A DNA stretch of 64,000 nt from Anadara kagoshimensis (GCA_021292105.1 CM037866.1:3146607-3210606), one strand, 5' to 3'; counted from the first letter of the stretch, positions 21,805 through 36,849 are shown. The notes: generated by a model from the sequence alone, not told the origin. Translations and numbers: made by a program.

Positions 21805-24800
21805 GTAAATATATACTGCATAAAACAAGATTATAAATAGATATGTTTTCAATGTTACTCATAACTTATTATTATATTGATTAATATTTTCAATAAGATT
21901 TGACATTAAAGATTTTTCCATTTTGTTTTTAAGCACTTAAACTCATGCTTGTCGGAGTCCTAGACTAAAAATCATTGTAACGATAAATTTAAAATTTCTA
22001 TTGTCTACCATTAATATATTCTGGGGTACTTTCAGCCCAAAGTTAATAAAATGTGCTTTAAAAATCTCAAACTGTTTATCTTGAATAAGACATTTAAATC
22101 AGCAAATCGGGAAGAAAATAGGTTGAACGATTAGTCAAATAAGATTGTGTCAATTCTATGGTGAAATTTTACGTGTTTAGCATAATTTGCAATATTCAAA
22201 GTTTTAATATGCTTTGGCATTGTAATTTGGATTTGTTTTAAGTATAGTCTTCGATTAATCAATTCTTATTTTCATATGCCCCTTAGAGTACCTCATATAT
22301 TTGATATACTAAACGGTAAGTTTATGTAGAGAATAATACATGGTAATATACATATCATACGCCATATCGAACCGAATATCAGACCGTGTTTTTATTTTGT
22401 TTATCACATGCTCAAAATTCCATCATGTTTAAAAAAGATACATGTATTACAGACATTTGTACAGAATTTGTTTATGATAACCTTTCTGATATCGATAGCA
22501 GCCTGGAGATAGGCTTTTCCGAAAAGACACATGCGATATGTGATATGGTTGCATCATTTTAGCCATATCTAAGCATGCAAAAACTACGTTTTTACTTCTA
22601 TGTATATGACAAACGTATACTTGTTGTATCTTATCTTTGATTACGATATGTCTTCATCCAAAACATGTTACATTTATAACGTAACACTTTTGATTTACAA
22701 CTCATCTTTAATGATTCAGATTTAACTGTGAACCGTGCCGGTAATATACCATTCTACAATACTTAGTCAGACTCCTAAGTGACTTATTTATGTAGCTCTG
22801 TTTCAGTTTCTTCCAGTCATCTTTGACAGCTCTTTTATGAACAGATAATTTATAGATCTTTCCTTTCTACATACTACATTTTTGGATTTACCAAATTCCG
22901 TAAACCTGTTAGCGAGTTTAAATGTCAACAGAAAATAAAAAGTATTTGTGATGAATTTTAGAAACAATGTAAAGTACAAATGTTTAAATTACAAAAGATG
23001 TAAAACTACGATGATTTAAATTTCGTATTGTACATAGAATACTCAGTACAAATCAGTTTTTTTTAAAAAATACATTTTATAGATAGTGATTTATGTAGTT
23101 TTTGCCATTAAACACCAGAAACACTTATTCTTATTTTTGTGAAAGTAGGTTTGTTGAATTTTTTTGCAAAAAATGTTCAAATATGGATAAATGATACATT
23201 GCATTTAAATCTAAAACTTACTGTCCCATAAATCATTTTTGGACATTTCCTCCAAAATGGCAATATAGTAAACTTATGTATTATTCTTGCGAACCTTTAT
23301 CTCTATAAACACAAATTAAAAAACAGTCTTTCATGCTTAGAAGGTCTGAAAAAAGAAAATATTTATTACAAAACAATAGATGAATACAAATGGTAATTAA
23401 TTTTAAATACGGCACATTTCTGCAGAAATGGGGTCTTTTACAGGTAAATTATATATAAAGTCATTATTTTACTATTATTGTTATTTTCCCTACTGTATGC
23501 AATTTGAACAGTTCCTTTAATTGCACTATTGCAGTGTATTTTTTTGTTTGAATTAGTCAGCGAGTAAAACTTAAAGATTATAAAAATATTGTGAATATTT
23601 TTAATATGTAAAAACGATTCATATAGGACGAAAACATATTTTACCAAATTAACTTAAGGAAATACATTGCATTAAGGCGTTTACCTGAGTTTTTGATCAA
23701 AATGAGCTGTATGCCATTTCTAAGCATATTCTAATAGACATGCCTAGAAAAAAAAGTTATCGTTTTTAGGATTATCTGTAACCTTCACCTTTGAACCCAT
23801 GACCTTCATTCATATAACAAAATTATTCTTGTGCCGTTAACTACACTATGCTAATAACCATGCATTTACTAAAAGTTTATAGTTATTGAGATAATAAACG
23901 ATTTTAAAATTCGTTTGCATCTGTGACTGTGGACATACATTTATTTATCAAAATGATAATATTGACATATCCTACAATATTATAATATACATGCCTGTAC
24001 AAACATAATATAATTGTCAAGATAATTAACCATTTTAGCATTTGTTTGCATCTTTGACCTTCACATTTTAACATATAACCTTCGCTCATATATCTTAATG
24101 GTTATTATGTAAATACTAACACTACTTTAATATAAACGCCTATTAAAAAGGTGTATAGGTTTTGAGAAAAAGTTTTTTAACAAATACTCATTTTCCCACT
24201 ACGTACCTTATCATTTCCCCATTTTTTGCCTCTACGATTTGTGAAAATTAACACTAGATGCCTTTAATATTTTTAAATGAAGTTTCCTAGCTAAATCGCT
24301 TATACCTTTAAGGGAGATATTTTTATGACTTTCCTTTTACCACTTTTCGGGTCGCCAAGTAAATCCCTTTATTTGAACAAATCTGATATCTCATTACCCA
24401 GACATCTTGATTGCTAAATATCTTTAAATTAAGACTAGAAAGTGTAGAGACGTTGTTGATTAAATTGTTAAAAGTTTACACACGACGGCTGACGCACGAT
24501 GAACGAAAGAAAATGCGAAAATCTCATCTAATTCTTTTGTTTAAGTGAGTTAAAATTGGAATACATTGACGCCTTTGGTAATCTCTAAGGTGAGTGATGA
24601 AGAGGGCACTATTTTTAAACAGTGGAGATTCCCACGCGTTGGGATTATTCCAGATAGAGGTTGGGGATGGTTACTTACTTCCATATATATATATAAATGA
24701 CTGGTTGCAATTTACCCTGAAATATTTATTTTCTAATGCTTAGTAAAAATTAACAATAGAGTGATAGAAAATGAAAGATTCCAGTGTCATTCCTACAACG

Positions 24801-27800
24801 TTTTCATAATATCAAAACCCACCGTCTGTAAAATATTTCTATAAACTTTATAGAAATATATTTACATTTATGATATTTGATTGTATTTAACTCGGTTTGA
24901 GGTCAAATGGAGTTATAGGACTATAATTACATTTTCTAAGATTTAAACAAATGCAAAATGTAAATATAACCAGTTTGCTGTCCAGAAATGGCGTTTATAG
25001 TGTACATTATTTAGTTTGCTGAAGTTATAGCATTATAAATGTCATTTCTAGACAATTCAATGGTTAAATTCGTCACAAACGTTGGTTCAATAAAAGATTT
25101 ATACACTATAATTGTTTAAATCACTAAAAGGTTATCTATTAATTGTGTTTTTAGGACAGGTTAAAATCTTTCAATAATCATTAAATATGATTACCAGTAA
25201 TATCCAACTCAATATATTTGTTAAATTAAGTTATAGAATATTCACCTCAAAATGACATTTCATAGGCAATTGCTCAGATTTGTTTTAAAACAAAATCTTT
25301 AAGCTCATTAAAAACAGGCTGTGGTTTTGGGTATACGTGTTGTCAAGAAATAAGAATCGAAATATGCATTCATCTTTCTTAATCTCTCTATTTATGTTTT
25401 TATCATTATTTGGGAGGTCGGTTTCTAAATCGCTGTATAAATTCCCAAGCCCGAGTTAAATAGAAATATGATAAAATTGGTTGTAATGTTTGTCATAAAA
25501 ACAACAAAAGATACACTTATAGAGATTAAAAGAGAGAAGGTAAATATTGCAGTTTACCTATGAAAATGCATTATTATTAATAATTTCATTTTAAGTTTGA
25601 ATACTGTTAATTTCTAATAATGCATTTAAACATAGTTTTAATTAAGTAAAATAATAATAATTGATCACAGTAAATAACCTAGCTCAAACTGAATAAGAAA
25701 ATGCACAAAGTTCTATCTGTAGTTTGATTATTGTTATCATTATTTGGTATCTGATTTGGACATTAATTTGTAAGCTTCGGGAATCCAATTTGGACATAGA
25801 TTGGGTTGTTTTCTTTCACTTTGATTTGACATTTATTATTATTTATTATTTCAAATAGAAAATGTAAAAGAAGATATACCAACAAGCTTACCACTTAGTA
25901 GCGATACCATTATAGCAATTGACTGTGGAACAATATTCACTGGTTTTGCGATTTCGTCAAATCAATATGACATCTTGAAATGTTTGAAGCTAAATGAGAA
26001 TGTCTTTTGTAAAAAAGATGGCAAAACTTACCCATACAGACAATCAACAATAAAATTAATAAATCAGTCCATATCGTCAGAGACAAATGGAAGCAAAGTA
26101 AGTGAATAATATATCCTTTAATATATTTTTGAAAAAACAACATCATACAGTTAATGGATAAAAGAGACATAAGGATTTATTAATCTCAAAAATATTATGT
26201 TTTTGGGGTCGATAAATCTTAATGTCTATCGAATCAAAAGTCAATAATTGTTTTATTGTATAAACAATAATTTTTATCATCATATTATCTTGTTTTAAAT
26301 TACAACATTTTACTACAAAAAAAAAACCAAATAAATATGTTTGTTTTACTTATCACCAGAAAAGCAAAAAATTCAATCCAAACACAACTGTTTACAGAAC
26401 ATATAGTAAAACTGTCACTTTTATAATTTAAAATTGATGTAACAGTGTTTTTTAAATTAAAAAACAAAACAATTTCTTTTCGCAGAAGTATCTTTTGTGG
26501 TTTCCAATGTTACATTACATAACGTCGTTTGTGTTGTTTGCGCAGTGAACATTGTCCATTCTAACGTCCTATAAACGTCGCGTGCGTTTTTGTGCGGTAA
26601 ACATATCGATTTATCAGGCTTGTTAAACGCTTGTTAAACGCCTTCTCAGCCAATCAGAAAAGTACAAATCATTGGTCATATAATAATACTCTATACTATC
26701 TAGTTTTTTTTAGTTGTCACATTCGGTACTGTCTAGTTTCGAATCCAAGTCGCAAAGATACTAGTGTAAGAAAATGTTTGGTGGATTTCGTCTTATAGTT
26801 TAATGTTCCAACTCAGCACTTTATAGTTGGTAAACTTTTTTCAGTTCTAGAAATAGATAATCTTTTCTCGCTGCTTCATTAGATCAGCATAGTTAGCCCC
26901 AGTGATAGAGATTCCAGCAGGTTTATAATTGATTAACAGAACACCCTTAGAATCCCAAAACACAGTGACCATGACTTTGCCAGCTGGTGATTGGTTTTTG
27001 AATTTCTTTATTGGGGGTGAGCCAGGGTGCTTCCATTGTATGGACTCTTTTTTGGAATCCATGTTTCATCACCAGTTACTTAACGTAAATGGAAGCTCTC
27101 CGGGTTATCATTATAAATGCCAAGAAGCTCCCGATTTGACTGGAGTGTTTGGAAGCGATCCTGCACATTAAGGTTTCTCGGGACCCATATTGTTGATACT
27201 TTTGATATCCCAAGATGGTCATGGATAACCGTGTATACACTTACATGTGAAATGTCACACTCCTTAGCTATATCATCGATTCTAATTCGACGATCATTCA
27301 TGATGGGGGTCTCCACAGACATGACAACTTCCTTTGTGATGGCATTAGCTGGCCGACCTGACCCTGGTTCATTCTTTAGTGAGGTGCGTCCACGTTAAAT
27401 TTAGCTGACCATTTTGCCACTATGGAATAGCCAGGACCACTGTCACCGTACACTTCGACCATTCGCCGGTGAATTTCTTTGGCATTTGATCCCGCTACTG
27501 TGAGGGACATTATTACTGCCCTAAACTCAACATTTTGATTTTTCATCATTGCTTGGTGGTCACCAACTTTTAATGCTTTTAAGAATTACACAAATATGTT
27601 GTGACAAATAAACTTGAAAGTTTATAATGTTTAAAATGCGGAATGTTGTGTTGTCTAAATAAGTAAAGAAAATGTATTACGCTTGGCTGAATACGTTGTT
27701 CTATGAACTTTCTGACTTCCTCTCGTAGTTGATTACCGCCTTACTTACTTATACTTGTAGATAGAACAACGGTTAGATATCAGTGATTTAACAACAGATG

Positions 27801-30800
27801 TTGTTAGCAGATGTGTAAATGAAATTAAAAAAGAAATAAATCAAAAGTTTCAAGGAAGGCTAAAAAATATCCAATACATCGTTGCATTGCCTATAGAGGG
27901 TGACACAGATACGAAAATGTGTTTTATCAAAGAAATAGAACTTCAGGTAATGTCTCTTTCTTTACTCTATTTAATAAAGAGATAACGCAAGTGAGTGAGA
28001 GAAAGCGGAGTAAGAGTGGCAAAAGAAAAACGTTCAATGAAGAAATGTCATACATGTACTAAAATATATTGTTAAAATTCAAACTGAAAGTGGAATGTAA
28101 TTTTATACTTTGTAAACATAAAAAATTTATATTCTGCGATAACGACTCTACTTCAATTTAGTGATTGGTATGTAAAGAAAATACAAAATAAAAACACAAT
28201 TTAAAATAAGCACACTTTACCGATTACAACTGGAGTATAACTGGATAAGAGAACTAGGCACTGCTCCGCCGTATGGATGTATTGACAACATCATTCAAGC
28301 ATGGATTGTAACAATGTAAATGTTTTACATTTGTTCAACAAAACTAAACGTAACAAAAGAAGTCATGGACAACGGCATGAAAACCAACCCAATTTCCATG
28401 ATGTTTTTTTATCTTTCACCATTCCTACAGTAACCTTTCGGATTACACCATATCCAAACTAAATTTTATTCTATATCACTATTACATCTTAGACAGTTAC
28501 ATGGATAATGCATTTCTAACACTATTGTAAATTCTAATACACCAAAATATAAACTTAATGCTATCATCATTGATATTGCTTTTAACAGATTATTTAATCA
28601 TGTCCTGCTCCGAAAAACGATTTTCAGAACGATGATCAACGGCAATATCTTAAATAACCCTAACCAGGATATAAATGCTATACATATGTCTTCAGAATAA
28701 ACAAATACAATCTAAAGTTCCTGCTTATTTCATCTGCTACCTCTAGTTTCCCACTTTTACAATAAATCCGTTGCATCTAGAATATTCAGCTATAGACAAA
28801 TTGCAATGATAGAATTACATATCACATGAGTCTTAATTTTACAGCTGTTCTTCATCAGTAGAGCTTAGACCAAAATTATGAAACCAAGTTTTTTTCCAAG
28901 ATGTTGAAAAGAAACCATAAAGACTAAAATAAAGTTTACCAAAATTAGCTAAGTTAGAACGTTTAATGAGGGAGTATATCTAGTTTTTGAAGAATTTTAA
29001 ATTTTAACTAGCAGCAAATTTATAAAATAGTATATTTCTGACAATTATACACAATTATTGGCTACTAGGTTTGAGATATCCTCCGGACACAAGCAGAAAT
29101 ACCGGCTCAGGGGTATAAACTACAAATTATACGTCTTATTTTTTTATTTTAATTCAATCTTTATAATTGTACTCCACCTACCTGCTCTTGCTCGTTTTTT
29201 TCCTATATTTAGGGACCAGTTGGACATGTAATAACAGATGATCTCAATATGATTGATAACACCAAATTAAGATCTTCACTCTCAAAAGGTCATAAATATG
29301 GAGAACCTTAACCTTTTTCATTTTTAATGTACGAGACGGGCGAGATTTTCCCCCATATGGAGCTCACTTCCTGTCGATTATCGTGCAAATAATTCATTGA
29401 AACAAGTAATAATTCAAATAGGTTGATCGAATACCAAATATTTACGTTTTTTTCGCTATTCTGGCTGATCTCCAAGTGTAGCGTTTGAAGAGTCGCGATG
29501 ACGTGATTTCTTTTGATCGGGTCAAAGTTCAATTCAGATCGATAACCACTGTAAGACAATAAGCGACCGGCATTCCCACATGCATCAACCATGATCACAC
29601 AGTATATATTGCGGGAAGATACAAAATTTGCCGATTTCAAGTCAGATAAATTGATAACCATAGTTACCTGACACAAACCTATTACGAGGTTAGCATAACC
29701 ACAGTATATGACTTCTACGGTATATGCATTTTGTGCTCTTTGCAAAGAGTAGTGAGTGTCTTACCAAAATTGTTAAGTATAATGTCTTTAGATTTACGAC
29801 TTATATTAAAGTTGTCAGTTTTGTATATGTCTGGCTCATCATCGAGACAAGGTATATACATGTAGGTAACATCATCATATAATATATAGTCATTTATGGT
29901 GCCAGTTTTTGCATTAAGATCACCTGCAATTATTAGGTCATATCGATTATATTCAATTGAAATCCGTAAAATGATTTCATTTAGTGTCTCTATGCCATTA
30001 TCATAATCTTTACCACAGTAGAAATTAGAAACCCTCTGGGGCTATATATGGGAAACACAGTATTATACCCCTTGCATCAATAGAACATGCTACGTTTTCA
30101 ATTAACAAGAGGACAACATCTTCTAAATTATCATAAATTTGAATGACATTTGACACCGATTTTTTAAGTAACACTGATACTCCACCATACACTTTACCTG
30201 TATGAATCGGATGGTGTTTTCTTATTGATTGAAAAATATTAAAGTTTTAAGAAACATAGTTATTGAATTCTTTAAGCTTTCTTTGAAATATTTCCTGAAA
30301 AGCAATACATATATAATCATTTATTATATCAAAATTAAGTTTTTGTGCTTATTGAGTTTACTCTTTAAACTGTCTATATTCTATAATCACTTTACCTTCC
30401 TTCATATGGGTTTTGTCACATCCTTATGCTGATACTTTGTATTCATTGTCCGCACCTGGTTCATTTTCTTTAGAATACCTATTAAAGAGTTTTCTGAGGA
30501 ACACAATATCACTTGATGAATCGTCCCAGCGGAACATATCACTATCAATTATCAATTTATCATACCATAGATAGGGTTTCTTCCCCTCTTCTCTGGTTCT
30601 CAAAAGATATTTAGTCAACAATCTTCTAGTGTGTCTTACACGTTTTGTAAAATCTTCATTGAATTTATGTGTGCTGCCTTTTAAACATTTCTTGCTTCTG
30701 ATGATATGGCATATTTGTCACTATAATTTTCAAGAACTGGTTTAGGACCAGTTTTTTGCTGGAAGTCGCACACAGTTCGTCATTTCAATTCTATCGACAT

Positions 30801-33800
30801 CACTCATCCTTAAAACTTTTTTAAGAAAGACTTGACACTAATTTTCACGTCTCCTTTTTCGTTTTTAATACCATAAAATATAAGATTGTTTTTTTTGTGG
30901 ATTTCGCTTGGACATTTTCTAGTTCTTTACTTATAGAGGAGACTGATTGTTTCAACTGAGCATTTTTTCTTTCCAGTTCTTCTACAAGTTCATCTAGCTG
31001 GTCAATTTTCCCTAACATCTGAGCGCAGTGCTTTATACAGTCACTACACATCTCCTCAGAAATGACTCGTTTACTTTCAATTGAATACCGTGCACTTCCG
31101 GTGTGATTTTACAACCCAATTTGTTTGGGAAATTTCCTATGCGGACTTTATACAGTACAATGTCTATACCCATCTTTACCTGAATACGTTATCACCAAAG
31201 TTTTATACCATTTATTTTTCATCTTCGCCATTTATCGTCACAAAACATATTTTGCAAAGCCCTGCCGCCTTGTGCGTGTTTTCATCTTGATCACCAGAGC
31301 GCTTTAACAGACGTATACAACAAATATCTTGTTGTCCCAGCTGATAAGGCTACTAACAACATCATTCTGGTTTGTAAGAGATTCTACATTGAATGTTTAA
31401 TTAAGGAACTTTATTTAGATAGTATAACAGATACCCTACATGTATTTTTACAAAAAGATGAAGTTCTTACAATCATATTGGGGCTTCTTCAGTCTTTTAA
31501 AGATTAAACACTTGACCTTTACTACTTGCATATGATTCCTAAACTCCATAAAATCCACACAAGTAAAACTATGTAGCAGGTTTTATCTAAATGTATTACT
31601 AAATAATTATCAAAAACTCTAACACAAATTTTGACAGTCGTCAAAGATGGTCCTTAGTCTGATTTATAAAAAGTTTATTCTACATCTATGATCAACCAAA
31701 TGCGAATTCTTGAAAAGTCTAAACCATTTCTAAACCATCTTGCTTCGTATGATTAATTTCGTGTAAAAAGTATAAATCAAAATCAAACATACCATGTCCG
31801 AATCACTATCCAAAAGCAAAGTATAAACTTTGAAATTGATCATGACAAGTCACGTAAGATATGTTAATTTTAATTTTTCTACGCTTTACACCACTATCCT
31901 TTATTCTAAATTCAAAGAACATCTTAAACAAATTATTCACTTGTAGTTCTTTTACAAAAATGGTAAACCAAGATATAAATATCAAGTGTAGAACAGGAAT
32001 TTTGGTTGTCAAGCATCATACGGATTTCAAGCAAATATATCCTGAAGGTATTACAAACATATATTGAATGATGGCGTTTATGATAAAAAACATATTTGTT
32101 GTGTTTGGTAATATAATTGTACAATGAACAATCGGTATATCAACGGGTACAAACAGTGCACTACTACTTACTGATTTGTTTCTGTATTTTTATGAAGCAG
32201 AAATTATGCAGAACCTTGTTAAATCTGGAGACAAGACTTTCGCAAAATCATTTAATTCCACATATAGATATAAAGATGACGTTCTGAGTCTTACCAATCC
32301 TAAATTTGAAGAGATTATGTGAATGCAATCTATCCTTGTGAGCTTGAAATAAAGTTCTGTCTCATATTTAGACTTTGACCTCAATTATGACGCCGTGAAA
32401 GGCTACAATTAAAAGTTTAAGACAAAAATGATGACTTCAATTTTTTATTATCAACTTTCTTTTTCTATGCAGCAATATTCCTGTCTCTCCCGCTTATAGT
32501 GTATTTGTTTCCCGATTATTACGCTATGGTAGAGCTTGTTCCTACTACGGGGACTTTTGTACAACGACGTATGCTGCTTACAATTAAATTGTTTTCTCAG
32601 GGAAATTGCTAGCCTAAGCCTATAAAGTCCCTCAAAAAGTTGTATATTACAGTAATGATGATAAGTTTGATGTCTTTGTGCCCAATATTGCCCTGGATAT
32701 ATTCCATGTTTCTTTTAGCGAATTTTGATTGCACACGTGGTTGGTGTAGCTAGCTTAACAGGAAATGCTTATCCTTCCAGAACACCCGGTCTCACTTCCC
32801 TGGTGGAAGTTTACGAGTCTTACCTAATTTTTCAGTTTCAAAGATTTGACTTTGCTTCTGGATTATAATTGGGCATGGATATATATGTTTTTTTATTGTG
32901 TTACATTCTAAAATATAGAAACAAGATACTAGTGTTTAACAAAAAACTAAATTATTTTAAAAATTTGTTTAAATTATATTGGATGCTTGTTTAGAAGTTA
33001 AACATTAGATATCATATCAACGTGTTACCCTACTATTTAAGCAGAAACTGGGATGCGCTGAAATAATAATTTTATTACTTTTATTTGTGCTACATGAAAT
33101 AAATAGCGTATTTAATATAAGTGTTTAATATTTTGCAGGCTAAAATATCACGAGACAGGTTGTCAGTTGTGACTACAAAGGAAGTTGTAAAGTATCTTTG
33201 CTTAAAGTATAGTGATAAATATGAAGGTAAATGTTACAATATATTCTATGTTAAAATGGATAAAACGAAATAGAAAAAAAGTATCTGATAAAAATGCATT
33301 ATATATAAGAAACGCAATCAGGAACAGATACAAATTATTGATGATACGAACACCCCAAAAGACGAGAGCAAAATAGTAAGCCTACTGGTTTTTAAACTAT
33401 CAACTTTAGACGTGCACTGATCGTTTGTAACACCATTATCTGTGCTTCAATTTTTTTCTTACATACTTCAACTTAGGCTTTTAAATTTTAGTTTTTTTCA
33501 GAAATTCAAAAAACCGTAAAACATTCTGAAAACATCGATTTTGACATAAAGTATCCTTTTATCTATCACAAAACAGATATAATTATTAAAGTCATTAAGG
33601 GATACAATATAAGTTGTTATAAACACTCATTAGAATATATTTTATAAATGTGTTTATGACACCCGAGCATACCACCAGCAAAACTTTCTTTATAGAAACC
33701 GTTGAGATTGACTTATTTGTCACTGTTACTCCAGGTTATGTAATAAATGCCAAGTATTGTACTATCCACCTTGTACATGTAGTGTAATACTGTTTTCATG

Positions 33801-34952
33801 TAATGTAATAACACCTTGTTATGTAATAAAAATAAGATTTCACGTAATTTAATAAAATTTCGGTGTAATGTAATCAAAAACAAACATACTAATCCATGTC
33901 CGAATCACAATCCAGAAGCAAAGTAAACACTTTGGAACTGACAAGTTAGGTTAGACACGTGAACGTCCACCAGGGCAGTGAGGCCGGGTGCTCCGGAAGG
34001 GTACGCACCTCCTGTTTAGCTAGCTACAACCGCCACGTGTGAAATCAAAATTGTGTGAAAGGAACATGGTACTATGGGACGTTAAATATATTTGGGGCAA
34101 TCCTTACACACGTGACGGGTGTAGTTAGCTAAACAGAAGGTGCTTACTCTTCCGAAGCACCCGGTCTCACTTCCTGACTTGTTATTTCAAACGTTTTTAC
34201 TTTGCCTCTGGATTGTGACATGTTTTAGCAAGTTCATTGTGGAAACAACATAGCAAACATACAAAGTATCGGGTTACCAAACGCATTCTGTAAGCTGAGC
34301 ATGCACATACACACACACACACACACACACGCATATATATATATATATATATATATAATTAATGCTGATGTTTGCTGGTTTTTAAAATAAATTTGATCAA
34401 TATGACAGCTCTACACGCAAACCCGTTTGAGACTATTCTGTAAACGATCAAGTTACTTTTTATAAATGCAATTGAATTATTTTACATTAAAAAATGTATG
34501 ATTCTTTTTCATTTTTTTAACATAGACAGGGGTGATGTTTCTGTTTTAAGAGGAGCTATACAGATGATTAAGGACAAAATAGACAAAGAAGAAGAGGTAT
34601 ATAGTGCCTTTCATTGGTTTATTGTTTTTTTATTATTATCCATTGAAGTGTAACCTTTCAATTTGCTTATATTGTGTCACGTAGTTTTTTAGATTGTGAT
34701 TGTACCACAGATATCTGTTAAAAACTTCACGTATGCTTGGAGCTAGTGGTCAGTTGCTTTCTACATCTAGCTAAAAACTGTATTGATGCGTCGAATGCAT
34801 ACAATAGAATACGTCTAACAACCACAGGCTTAGAAGTATTTCGAAAATTACTGGTAGAAAATATTTTGAATCAATACTAAAAAACAAGTATTGTGCAAAA
34901 CGCTGGAAAATGTTTACTTTAAAATCCTTACTAATAACGAGAGAGAGAAAGA

Positions 34953-35016
<64 letters not shown>

Positions 35017-36849
35017 TGTGTTTGTGCGTGCAGTCCCAAAAAAAAACTAAATATCAGTTATACAGTTTTACACATCAAGACAAACTTTGCTTTTTACATA
35101 AAAAAATAAAAAATAAATAAAATATAAATTGAAATCATATTGCAATATGTACTGGGGATAATTGTGGTAGAATTCAGTAGATAAGAAATTGGATTATGGT
35201 GATTCGATGGATCTTTGTTTAATAAAATGTGTTGAGTTGAGTAATGGTGTTAAACGTCCAAGTCAAGATGTTTCACTTATATCAAGACCTAGCCAGTTAT
35301 AGATGAAGGTGTAGAAATTATTTTGCCGGTTCGTTGCGCTTATAACATTATCGTATATTATTATTATTATGACTACCCGTCACCAAATTTGAGGAATCCT
35401 ATTGTTTTTACTTTGTTTTTTCTTATTTCTTTTCTTCTATAAAGACCTACTATGCTGAAGCAGATCTCGAAACGGCTCGATTGATTTAAATGAAATTTGG
35501 TATAAAACATCTGTTGTCTTTGTAGATATGCAAAATATGATCAATTGTACTATCTTATATTGGTTGGGTGTAAATTGTGTAATTAAATTTCAAACATATC
35601 CCTGCCCTATATGTATATAGGGGGATAACTCTTACCGAATTTTCCTTTTTTAAGAGAATAACATAGTTTCCAGATTCTATTTTTGTTTAATATATTCTCA
35701 ATTAAACTGCATTAAATGTTTTAAAATATATTAAATTTTTATGATATGTCAAACACATTAAAATCGTTTGTAGAAGGACGTATTTACAGTACCGACCAGT
35801 CACAACATAACATCCAAGTTAACTTATAACGCAGAGATTATGACTGCTATAAGTTAACTTAGGAGCAGAGATATGACTGGTTAAAACTGTCCTGGCGACA
35901 GCTTCAGAAAGCAGAGATTGTCCTGGAAAATGTCCTGATGACAATGTCCAGGACAGTTCTCGTTCTTGTTCTTATTCCATGACCAGGACCGCGCATGCTC
36001 ATTTGAAACTAAATACTGTTCTAAATATTGTCCTAAAATTGGTCCTGCTGACTATTTTTGTCACGAGGACCGCGCATGCTTAGTACAGTTCTATTAACTG
36101 TTCTAAATTCTGTTCTAGACTTAACTTCACGACTGCTTTTGTCGCCAGGACGGCGCATGCTCTGTTGATTTGCTCTAAAACTGTTCTAAATCCTGTCCTG
36201 GACTTCGTCCTACGACTGCTTTTGTCGCCAGGACCGCGCATGCTCTCTTACAAAACATGTGATTATTTCACACCTGTGCGATTTATCGATGTAGACCAAA
36301 TGTGTTTGTAAATAGCAACAGAAAATGCCTCCCTTGAAAGTGAACAGATTGTCGTTATACATTAGGGAATGAATCGTAATGCTGAGAAGAAGTGGGAAAA
36401 CTGTTGTGGACACTAGACAGGAACTTATAAATTCAGAAGGAATTCAAATTACAAGACAAGCCATTAGTTCATTTCTGGAGAGATACAGACAGACTGGTTC
36501 TTTGTCAGATGTTCCGAAAGAAAAAAAACAGACCCAGACGTTTAAATGATGAACATATGAATTTTATTGATATGTCTATTACTATTCTTAATCATAAAGT
36601 CAGCGGGACTGGAGCTCGTGACCCTTAGGTTCCCAGACTATACATTCTTATCTGACTCTTCATCCTTATTCATTAGGCCACGGAGGAGATGATTCAACGT
36701 TTTATAATCTATATATAAGTTAGCTATAAGGATATGTGATCACGCGAACAGCTTTAAATCTTTCATATTTTAGATAACAATTTAAAAATATATGTATATT
36801 TGTCATTTTACTCCATTTGTTAAATATCTTATTTATAATAATAATAATA

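Larger units (their letters stand above)
29319..31312 (-). mobile_element. Inverted LINE fragment inserted in the PLE
   Basis: The minus strand holds ORF1- and ORF2-type LINE coding debris, described in the two sub-entries, lying between the two halves of the plus-strand PLE. The distal part at 29308-29745 is an open minus-strand frame of 145 codons that I did not recognise. Confidence 0.65.

Noticed and set aside
29308-29745. 145-codon minus-strand frame as a host gene
   Set aside because: It directly continues LINE endonuclease debris on the same strand and has no recognisable domain; kept only as an unassigned part of that fragment.
30229-30432. Hydrophobic 67-codon frame
   Set aside because: AT-driven frame lying antisense to LINE debris; no conserved pattern.
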